In this document: positions 27,758-36,600 of the stretch, in pieces
Position numbering within the stretch: position 1 is the stretch's first letter
Layout of the letters: the number at the start of each line of letters is the position of its first letter
Assembly (NCBI RefSeq): GCF_009363535.1
Contig: NZ_CP045369.1
Coordinates: forward strand, 2,181,001-2,245,000
Length of the DNA: 64,000 nucleotides
Direction of reading: 5' to 3'
Source of the DNA: Microbulbifer sp. THAF38
GTDB taxonomy: Bacteria > Pseudomonadota > Gammaproteobacteria > Pseudomonadales > Cellvibrionaceae
The notes under the pieces: generated by a model
Seen by the model: the letters and a program-made list of their open reading frames with translations, nothing else
What the model was told of the DNA's origin: nothing
The model's database searches: none
Made by a program: the position numbers and the translations under genes

Positions 27758-28879
27758 TTAATGCTCTTTATAGGATGCCATTGTTTGTTTCTCTTTGCGG
27801 TTAAGTTTTTGATCAAAAAACTTAAGTATATCCAGGCTCAGGCTCTCATGAACTTGTGATCTATCAAGGGTCTTGTGATCTTCACAAAGCCCTTCTAAGT
27901 ACTTTTTGCCGAGAGGGGTACAAGTAGATAGGAAAGTGTAGTGGCTCGCCTTTTCTATCTCCTTATATTCAGCACCTGAAATCAAAGATGCAATCCTATG
28001 GGCATTGGTCAAACTGGGTGCAACGCTATCGAGAGAACCGACGGCAACGGATACTGGAACAGAGATCTCCATTAGGCTTTCCTGGGTTAGAGCCTGGGAG
28101 ACAGCTGGGGAGAGAATATAAGCTGCGGAAATTTGATCGATTTTATAGGAACTTCCGTGTTCTGAGAGGGAAACTTTTATATAGGGATTATTCTCCACCT
28201 TTTTGAAGGCTTCGTTGATATTTGGGAACTCTGCCTGTCCCTCACAAGTAAAATCTCTCTTCTGGCTATGACAGAAATCCTTGAACAGTGATCTATCTGT
28301 GATGCCTCCGATAGCAGAGAGTGCGGTATAACCACCTAAAGAAAAACCCACAACGCCTATCTTGCTGGGGTCAATATGCTGTGACCAATTCTCATCCTTC
28401 AGGATAGAATTTAAGGAAAAAGAGAGGTCGCGTGTTCGCTCCCACCATAAAGTGTAACCCGCAGCGTATTTTTTAGGCTCTATTGCGGTATTACCATGAT
28501 GATTGACGCCAAGCACCAGATACCCGTTTTCGACTAAGCGCTGGGCAATCCAGAGCATTTGTAGGGCAGATCCACCTGTTCCATGGGACATCAGTATTAA
28601 AGGCATCTTTTCATTGAAAAGTGGTTTAGCTGCCCAAGCCACCTCTCCAGCATTGAATAGCTCTTTACCTGGCTGCCCCAGTAACAAAGGTTCGCTATGA
28701 GCTTCGGCGGTAGGGTAAAACAAGTGAGAAGTGACAGGCCGCTTTCCCTCTCCATCCCAGGATGGCCTGCTGGTATCAATATAATTTAGGGTTGCGACTC
28801 CAACATTTGTGGCGCTGTTCGCGGTTGTATAGATCGGTGAAAGCAGTAAGACGATGGTAGAGAGTAACCTCAAGAACAT
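27758..28879 (-). CDS. secreted dienelactone/PAF-acetylhydrolase-like hydrolase
   Basis: 373-residue alpha/beta hydrolase with a signal peptide at about 1-20. Oxyanion segment SHGTGG near residues 99-104, then NHHGN, the nucleophile elbow GFSLGGYTA (Ser near 184), an acid candidate in VGSLDSVAP and a His in KASHYTF. The long N-terminal part with HLFYPTAEA resembles the PAF-acetylhydrolase II branch, which cleaves short acyl esters. It ends convergently with the amidase, 161 bases away. A periplasmic location is predicted from the leader. Confidence 0.82.
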   Translation of the reverse strand: MFLRLLSTIVLLLSPIYTTANSATNVGVATLNYIDTSRPSWDGEGKRPVTSHLFYPTAEAHSEPLLLGQPGKELFNAGEVAWAAKPLFNEKMPLILMSHGTGGSALQMLWIAQRLVENGYLVLGVNHHGNTAIEPKKYAAGYTLWWERTRDLSFSLNSILKDENWSQHIDPSKIGVVGFSLGGYTALSAIGGITDRSLFKDFCHSQKRDFTCEGQAEFPNINEAFKKVENNPYIKVSLSEHGSSYKIDQISAAYILSPAVSQALTQESLMEISVPVSVAVGSLDSVAPSLTNAHRIASLISGAEYKEIEKASHYTFLSTCTPLGKKYLEGLCEDHKTLDRSQVHESLSLDILKFFDQKLNRKEKQTMASYKEH

Positions 28880-29359
28880 ATTTGACCTATTTGTTGGTGG
28901 ATTATTCCTTTTATCTTAAATAGATATGTTTTATTTAATTGACCGTTAAAGTGAATTACCGATCTCAAACCTTCATGTAGGAAGGCTTGAAGTATGGGAA
29001 GTAGCCTATTGGTAAACTAAGAGACAGCCAAGTTAAATCTACGAAAATTCTTACTACTAAGATATAAATGGGATTGTTTTAACAGTATTCCCGAAATTGG
29101 GTACCTGAAATAAGAGTAGCCTGTTGGACACTTTTAAATTTGATGACAGACAATCTTCACAAGCCTAAAAAAACAACAAAATCTTTCAAGTCTTTTAATC
29201 GCGGATATTCGATTATGGTGTAGATATAGGTAAGCGAAAGAGTCGTATCTGGTACAAATTACAGGTAAATAGCCAAAGACAACTCTCTGTGAAGATGGCA
29301 ATCTTGAGAACACGTTTTTTAGCCACTCAATTCATTTGACTTTTTCGTAAGGAACACGA
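28880..29359. other. 480-base intergenic region
   Basis: A/T-rich spacer between the divergent hydrolase gene and the RND adaptor gene; it must contain promoters for both. AAGGA lies 7 bases before the adaptor start. No open frame with protein-like content, no RNA gene and no strong hairpin was seen. Confidence 0.5.
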
Positions 29360-30442
29360 ATGAGGAATATTGCACTGGTCAAACCAATAAAAACAGGCTG
29401 TTGGCTAATCACATTGGCTCTGGGCTCAATGGTTGTGCATGCGGCTGGTCAGGAGCGTGTCATTGTAGAGAAGGCTTTGGAGTGGCAGCAAGCCGTGGAG
29501 ACCACGCTTTATTGTACAGTTAGCGTACCGTTTTTACATGAAGTTTCCAGCCATAATCAAGCTGAATTGACTACTGTGAAGCCCGTCGGTTCGACGATTA
29601 AAGCCGGTGATTTGGTGGCGGAGCAGGATGGTTATTACCTAAACAGTGAGATTGCGGTCATTCGCACCGATCTTGAGCTTGTAGAGGCGCAACTTAAACA
29701 TGCAAAAGACGAATTGGCGAGGCTTGAGACCTTAAGACAAAGTGAGATGGTGTCTCAATCCCAGCTGAGTGTGCTGCTACTTCAGGTCAATACCTACCGG
29801 CTGAATAGGCAGCGATTGAAACAGCAATTACAAACCAGTGAATATCGCCTAGAACATCTGAAACACTATGCGCCGTTTAATGGTCAAGTGATACAAGTGA
29901 TTGCTAGCCCAGGTGAGAGGTTAAGTCCCGGCCAGAGAATTGCGCAATTGTTACCCCTGGAAAAGAAGCAACTGGAGTGCAAGGTTCCCCAAGATCAAGC
30001 GCCTGAAGTCTCCTCAATAGAAAAGTTTGAATTCCATCTTCAGGGTGAGCCGATCTTTTTACGTGATATTGGCGTAACGGTAGAAACTGATACTCAAAAT
30101 TTAACGCTCTATTTTGAAAGTAATGGAGATCAGTACCAATCGTTATTAGTGGGACAGCGTTTCCAGGTTTCTATGCTCAAAAGAGCTGAAAATGCATTTC
30201 AAAACGAGAGTATTACCCGGGTCCCATCAGATGCCGTCAAGCTTGAAGGCAATACACATCAAGTTTGGGCTGTCGATGGGGAGAATAAAGTACATAAGGT
30301 ACCAGTAAGAATACTCGACACTTTGGACTCCTATTTCGTTGTCCAGTCAGAAATCCAACCCGGTGATTTATTGGTTGTGGTTGGGCATGAAGGCTTGCAG
30401 GTAGATCAGGATGTGATACCGGTGAATAAGGCACAGTCATGA
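29360..30442 (+). CDS. RND periplasmic adaptor (membrane fusion protein)
   Basis: 360-residue HlyD-like adaptor. Signal peptide at about 1-29; first lipoyl half-motif near 70-95; a helical hairpin at 105-170 (VEAQLKHAKDELARLETLRQ); second lipoyl half-motif in YAPFNGQVIQVIASPGE (about 173-190); then the beta-barrel and membrane-proximal domains. Its stop overlaps the start of the permease gene by four bases, as is usual for RND pairs. No outer-membrane factor follows, so it probably uses a channel encoded elsewhere. Substrate not readable. Confidence 0.85.
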   Translation: MRNIALVKPIKTGCWLITLALGSMVVHAAGQERVIVEKALEWQQAVETTLYCTVSVPFLHEVSSHNQAELTTVKPVGSTIKAGDLVAEQDGYYLNSEIAVIRTDLELVEAQLKHAKDELARLETLRQSEMVSQSQLSVLLLQVNTYRLNRQRLKQQLQTSEYRLEHLKHYAPFNGQVIQVIASPGERLSPGQRIAQLLPLEKKQLECKVPQDQAPEVSSIEKFEFHLQGEPIFLRDIGVTVETDTQNLTLYFESNGDQYQSLLVGQRFQVSMLKRAENAFQNESITRVPSDAVKLEGNTHQVWAVDGENKVHKVPVRILDTLDSYFVVQSEIQPGDLLVVVGHEGLQVDQDVIPVNKAQS

Positions 30443-33400
30443 AGCTTTTGGAGAAATACAGCGCGGTAATCATAAGCTGCGGTTTCTTATTAGTTATTCT
30501 AGGAATTACCGCTGGTCTTAAATTGCCCAATGCACTATTGCCGGCCATTGATCGCCCCCAAATTGCTCTCGCAACATCCTGGCCTGGTAAGACAGCGAGT
30601 GAAATAGAACAAGCTCTTGTTGCTCCCTTGGAACAAGAGTTATCTTCAATAGGGCATCTCAAGGAGATTCAGACCAATACGTCCAACGGTTTTGCCTGGA
30701 CCACCATGACCTTTCACTTAGATGCCGATATGGAGCAGGTGTATATTGATGTGCTCTCGCGCATGAACCAGGTACCAAACTGGCCTTCACACGTACCGCT
30801 ACCTCGTGTCTTTAACTTCAGTAATGGTGCGGGCGCTACACTAGCCAGCTTCTTCCTTTATTCGAAAACTTCGGCTAGTGAAGCTGAACTCATCCAGGCT
30901 TTTAGAGACCATATCCAACCCGCATTTAGTAAAGTCCCTGGTGTCGCCTCGGTGATAGTCGCAGGCACGCCCATGGAGCAGCGTGTCGATATCGAGTTTG
31001 AACCGGTCAAGCTCGCCAACCATTCACTGACCATAGATGAAGTGCAATCCCGTCTCAATGATCTGGTAGACCGGTCCGGTGGAAGCCTGAAAATTGGTTC
31101 CAAAGAATACGGGCTGCATTTCAATGGCCATGTACCATTGAATGAACTCCGCAATATACCGATTGCCAGCAGGGGGCCACACATTATTCAACTGGGGGAT
31201 ATTGCCTCAGTCCATACTCGATTGGTTTCCGACTGGAATTACTTTGCGCTTCAAGGCAACCGAGCTTTCTATTTCTACTTACAACCGGCAGAGAATATCA
31301 ACGTTTTAGATTCCATCGATAGCATCAAGCAGGTGATCGATGAGTTGAATCGTGGAGACTTGTCGAATTTAGGAATGGAGGTAGCGTTTAGTCGTGATGA
31401 CTCAAAGAGTATACGTAACTCTCTAATGCTTGTTTACGGAAGCCTGCTAGTGGGAGCATTACTGGCTTGCCTTGTCCTGTATTGGTTTTTGCGAGATCTA
31501 AGGACTCTGTTCCTGATTTTCCTCAGCATACCGGTTTGCGTTGCTCTTGTTACCCTTGGAATGTACATAGCTGGCAAGAGTATGAATGTCATCTCTTTGG
31601 CCGGCGTAGCTCTATCCATCGGGTTGTTGGTTGATGCCGCTATCATTGTTGTCGAGAATATCCAGCGGCTACGGCAGCAGGGTTTGGGACTTTTACCAAG
31701 TATTCGCAGAGGGACTCAAGAGGTCAGTGGTGCATTGGCGTCTTCGACAATCTCCAGTGTCATCGTGTTTCTGCCAATCCTCGCCATGCAATCGCCCACT
31801 GGGCAATTGTTTATGGATCTCGCCTTCACTATCTCCAGTGCACTTTTGGCTTCATTGTTGTTCGCTCTGGTTCTCTTGCCGGCGATAGCACGGTATACCT
31901 TGAAAGGCTTATCAGTAAAAGCTTCTCGAGAGAAGGGTAATGAGTCCAATCGACTACTATCGAAATTTATAAATTGGTCGGTATTGCCGGCAACGCGTCG
32001 GCAATGGGCTTATGCAGTGTTATTGCTCTGTGTACCTGTAGCACTCTTCGTTGCCTATGTTGCAGCTCCCCCTATTGATGTATTGCCAGAGCCCAAACAG
32101 GCAATGGTTTCCACTTATATCAATTTTGAAGAGCCCATGGCTTTGGATGTTATTGAAGAGGAAGCAGCCCAGATTATCCAGAATAGGATTGAACGAAAGA
32201 TTGGTGCCCGAAGTTCACAGATCTCTACCTATGGAATCATGTGCTATCCAGCTATGTGTAATCTCTATTTTTATACTCATGGGGATTGGGAGTTTGATGA
32301 ATTCAAGAATTGGGTCGAAACAGAGGTTGTGCATGATTTGGTCGGCACAAGGATATTTACCCGTCAAGGCCAGTTACTGCAATTTGCGATGCCTAATAGT
32401 CGGGTTAGCCAGTTAGATGTGAAGGGCGCAGAACTTCCAGTCCTACAGTCTGTGGGAAGAGAATTATTGGCTCACCTAAGGTCTGAGTTTCCAAATGCCC
32501 AGATTCAGGAAGGCACAGCGCTAAATGACCGCGGGGTGCGTATTGAATTTCAGCCAAATCAGGAGCAGCTTATACATTTTGGAGTGAGTCTATCGGACTT
32601 CAATCGTTATCTCGTAACCTTAACCGATGGGGTATATCTGGGAAATTTCTATACAGGGACTAATACGCTCCCATTCTATTTGAAGTCTAGAGAGCCCAGG
32701 GATCTTAAGCAGCTTCTTGATACGGAGATAATGATTGGAGGGCATGGCTTGGTTCCTCTACGTCAACTGACTGAAGCAAAAATTACCCTGGCCCCAGATA
32801 ACATTCTTCGTGTCGACCAGGATGTTAGTGTTTCTTTGAACCTAACACCGCCTGCAGAAATCGCCATGAAAGAGTTTGTCGACAGTGTCAGTGGAAGCGT
32901 CAAACGCTTTATGAGTACCGGTGAGTATCAGGGGGTGCACGTTCAGTTTCGTGGTAGTGCCAATGAGCTTAAGGTGTTCCTTCAGGAGTTCCTCTATCTA
33001 TTTTTTGCTGCTTTAGTGATATTAGGAATGATCATGTCCTTTACCTTGGGTTCTATTAAGTTGGCTGCAGCTGTTTTACTCGCGATCCCCTTATCTTTTG
33101 CTGGTGGTATGTTGAGCCTTAGCTTCCTTAACCTATTTGTGACGCAGAACCTCGATGTTATTACGATGATAGGTTTTGTAATGCTGATGGGGCTCGTGGT
33201 GAATAACTCTATTCTATTGGTTAACCAGTATCAGGTGGCAATGAATGCCGGTGCAAATCAATTTGAGGCGATTAAAAACGCGGTGAACTTGCGTATTCGC
33301 CCGATAATGCTGACTACCATAACGTGCATATTAGGCAACTTGCCTCTGGTTCTGAATCCCGGTGATAGCGCAGCGATATATCGAGGCCTTGCAGCGGTCA

Positions 33401-33543
33401 TTACTGGTGGAATGCTTTTTTCCGCTCTCTTGGTATTGGTTTACATGTCAGCCATGTTATCTCTTCCTTTATTCAAACTTCAGCGAAGTGTTGTGAACTC
33501 TGAGGAAGAGTCAAGAACGTTGATTGTTGATGCTCTGGTGTAA
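30439..33543 (+). CDS. RND efflux permease (HAE-like)
   Basis: 1034-residue proton-driven exporter with the twelve-helix, two-loop RND layout. Helix 4 reads GLLVDAAIIVVEN, so the Asp pair of AcrB (VDDA) is reduced to Asp399 followed by Ala, as in metal-type and many orphan RNDs. The N-terminus (LPNALLPAIDRPQIALATSWPGKTASEIE) and GLVVNNSILLVNQYQ in helix 10-11 are family-typical. The porter loops do not resemble CusA, so a hydrophobic or amphiphilic substrate is more likely than a metal. It is coupled to the adaptor gene and followed by a strong bidirectional terminator. Confidence 0.88.
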   Translation: MKLLEKYSAVIISCGFLLVILGITAGLKLPNALLPAIDRPQIALATSWPGKTASEIEQALVAPLEQELSSIGHLKEIQTNTSNGFAWTTMTFHLDADMEQVYIDVLSRMNQVPNWPSHVPLPRVFNFSNGAGATLASFFLYSKTSASEAELIQAFRDHIQPAFSKVPGVASVIVAGTPMEQRVDIEFEPVKLANHSLTIDEVQSRLNDLVDRSGGSLKIGSKEYGLHFNGHVPLNELRNIPIASRGPHIIQLGDIASVHTRLVSDWNYFALQGNRAFYFYLQPAENINVLDSIDSIKQVIDELNRGDLSNLGMEVAFSRDDSKSIRNSLMLVYGSLLVGALLACLVLYWFLRDLRTLFLIFLSIPVCVALVTLGMYIAGKSMNVISLAGVALSIGLLVDAAIIVVENIQRLRQQGLGLLPSIRRGTQEVSGALASSTISSVIVFLPILAMQSPTGQLFMDLAFTISSALLASLLFALVLLPAIARYTLKGLSVKASREKGNESNRLLSKFINWSVLPATRRQWAYAVLLLCVPVALFVAYVAAPPIDVLPEPKQAMVSTYINFEEPMALDVIEEEAAQIIQNRIERKIGARSSQISTYGIMCYPAMCNLYFYTHGDWEFDEFKNWVETEVVHDLVGTRIFTRQGQLLQFAMPNSRVSQLDVKGAELPVLQSVGRELLAHLRSEFPNAQIQEGTALNDRGVRIEFQPNQEQLIHFGVSLSDFNRYLVTLTDGVYLGNFYTGTNTLPFYLKSREPRDLKQLLDTEIMIGGHGLVPLRQLTEAKITLAPDNILRVDQDVSVSLNLTPPAEIAMKEFVDSVSGSVKRFMSTGEYQGVHVQFRGSANELKVFLQEFLYLFFAALVILGMIMSFTLGSIKLAAAVLLAIPLSFAGGMLSLSFLNLFVTQNLDVITMIGFVMLMGLVVNNSILLVNQYQVAMNAGANQFEAIKNAVNLRIRPIMLTTITCILGNLPLVLNPGDSAAIYRGLAAVITGGMLFSALLVLVYMSAMLSLPLFKLQRSVVNSEEESRTLIVDALV

Positions 33544-33586
33544 GATATTTGCCCAGTTAGAGGTGCCCACAATTGATCCAATACGC

Positions 33587-33620
33587 AAAAAGCCAGGGAG
33601 AAAAATCCCCCTGGCTTTTT
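33587..33620. terminator. bidirectional rho-independent terminator
   Basis: A perfect 12-bp stem (AAAAAGCCAGGG at 33587-33598 with CCCTGGCTTTTT at 33609-33620) and a 10-base loop, with T-runs on both strands. It lies between the convergent RND permease gene and the giant secreted-protein gene and serves both. Confidence 0.9.
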
Positions 33621-33658
33621 GCTCTTATTATCTACTAATTTTCTATTAATGGTGCTAG

Positions 33659-36600
33659 TTAATCACTCTCGAATACCCAGTATTCTCCATCGCTAGCATC
33701 ACAAGCACCCTGATAAAGGGATTCTCTATTTGTGATTGATGCTGTTTCGATACATAGGTTAGAGTGTGCTGGCCGGATTCGATAAGAGCCATTTCCCTGA
33801 TGCTCCAGGTAAAACCTCTGGCTGTTATCGTCAATGGCCTCCCACTGATACACATTGGCACCTTCAGCATCGTTGGCAGCCTCCACTGTCATCAGCTTGT
33901 TACTATGGAGTACGGTGAGGGTACAAAGGCCATCACTAACTTGTGTAACTTGCCATCGTTGGTTGTTGTTGCCGTGGCAATCCCATTGAATAATATCTGC
34001 TCCATTGGAATTACTCGCCCCGGTAACATCTGCGCAACGGTCGCTGGCGGCATTGACGATTACATAGGTCCCATCGTTCACTGTGCCTGAGCTGGAGTCA
34101 TCGGTTAGGAAAAGCACATTATCGGGTATTGCTACCTTTGTAATTCCCGGGCCTTCGTAACTCATTTCCAGCAGTTCGCCGCCATAGTATTCAAAGAATT
34201 CGATGATTATATGATGTCGGCCAACACCGAGATTAATGTCTCCAAAGCGATCGGCGGGCCCGTGAATACCATCATTACTTACCACCTCCTGGTCGTTAAT
34301 AATGAGGCGTGAGCCATCATCGGACCGGGTGTAAAACCGGTAAGTACCAGCCGTATCAATCTGAATATAACCTTCGTAGCGGAAACCAAATAGATCATCG
34401 CGCTGGCGCAATGTCATATCAATGTTGGCAGTAGTACCCGTAGCAACGGGAGTTAGCTGGGTGAAATCCGGTAATTCGTTCCAGCTGCCTTCGTAATAGG
34501 CGTAATTGAGGCCGTTGCCGTCACCATTACCTCCGTCTTCCACGTCCGCCAGTTGTGCAACCTCCTGGGTTGTTAGGGCTTTGCGATAGATACGCAGATC
34601 GTCCAGGTAACCCTGGAAACCTTGTGAGCTACCGTCACCTCCGCCGGAACCATCCCCTATGACAGATTCATATTGATTGATTTCACCGACCAGGGCACTC
34701 AGGTCTCCCTGACCAACTACCTCTCCATCGACATAAAGCGTCAACTGTTCACTGGAAAAATCGGCCACCATGGCGACATGGTGCCAGTTACCATCATCAA
34801 TAACCCCTTGAGTGGCTTCGACACGTACGGTGTTGTAGCTGTGATTGTCATGATCCTGGGCACTGATTAACGCTTTGATGCTACCGTTGCTGGACGTGGT
34901 GAAAGCAAAGCCGCCATTTCGTCCATAGTAATACTTATTGGAGATCAGTATTTGTTCTTCAGTGACTGAGGTATCGGTTTTCACCCAAATGGCAAAGCTG
35001 AAATCCTGACTGGTGTGGAGGTTGAGGAAGTCAACAATGGGGTAGGTCTCCCAATAATGTAGAACGCCTTCACCATTGAAATAGGCTGCTGAGCCCTCGT
35101 AGCCGGCCTGGCCGAAGCTGACCCCGTCTCCGATGACCCGTGCTTTGATACCAGCTGCATCATCCGTGGTCGAGTCCTCGGAATAATTATCAAAGGTGTA
35201 ATGCAGGGTGAGAGGGTCGTTTTCATCGCGAACCCAGAGTTTCACTTTAGTAGTATTGCCTGCTAAGCCGTTGGCTTGCACACGATACTCAAATTGATCG
35301 GGCCCGAAATAATCCGCATCGGGGGTATAAGTGAAACTACCATCCCCATTGAGAGATAAGTTGCCATGCTGGGTTGTACTGATTAGTTCAGCCGACAAGC
35401 CATCTCCTGAATCATTGTGCAAAACACCCTGTGATTGGTCCACATTCAGTGTGTTATCCGGGGCTGCCGTGTACTCGTCACCGACTGCCGCTGCTCTCCC
35501 CAGCTGTGGCAATGCCGCTTGGGCTATCCGCTCGCCAATCACCACATAACTGTCATTACCGTAGTGATAGTAAGGCCTTAAATCACTGGATATGACCAAG
35601 CTGGCATTCGGGTCCTCTTCAGCAACAACCCGTTGAGCTTCCATGACTACCTCACCGGCTGCACCGCGGTTATCGTTAATTTGTACGATGATAACCGGCA
35701 GATCTGATTGGCCAAGATCATTACGAATCGACGTCAGTAGATTGCGAAGATGATTTTCATAATTATCCTCAGTACCAAAAGTATCGTTGTAACCTTGGAA
35801 CCAAATGAAGCCGGCTAATTCATGATCGATATCCGCTAACTCGTTCGACCGGAAAGCGGCAAAGCCGGTGATCATCTGGTCATACAGGTTGCCTTCGTTG
35901 CCGCCATACGCCAGTGGGCGCCAGTGATCGGGGTTGTCCAAAGTGGTGCCACCTTGAGCGGCTTTGAACATGGCTACCTCTTCATCCAGAACATCGCCCA
36001 ACACATGGCCCATTTTGAGTTCGACTCCAAAATTACCATTGCCGTAACCATAACCAGGCTGAAGCGCTCCCAGGGCCTTGTTGGGGCTGATCATCGCTTT
36101 GATAAAGACGTCATCCCTCGCAATGTTCAGAGCGGGGTCAATAATCTCCAGCTCACTGTTGCTGCCATGACCAACCATATTGGATTGTCCGGCCATCAAA
36201 TACAGTTTGGCCGGGGTTACTGAGCCAACAGGGTTGACCGTTATCGAGACCGTAGCTGGCTCGCTGTCTTCACTGCCATCATTGGCGCTATAGGTAAAGC
36301 TGTCATTACCGCTATATCCATTAGCCGGTGAATAAACCAAGTCTGGGGCTTGGCCACTTAGGCCGCCGTGGGAGGGTGGGTTAACCACAGAATATGCGAG
36401 CGTATCGTCATCGGCATCTGTAGCCGTAAGGGTGATATTGATCGAGCTATCTTGGTTCACGGTAACCATCAAGTCATCAGCTACCGGGGCCGTGTTGTCG
36501 GAACCACCGCCGCCACCATCTTCACCGGTAAAGAGTAGGGTGTTGGGAATGGCCATTTTGTCGATTCCGGGTCCTTCGAGACTGACCCCAAGCACCTCGC

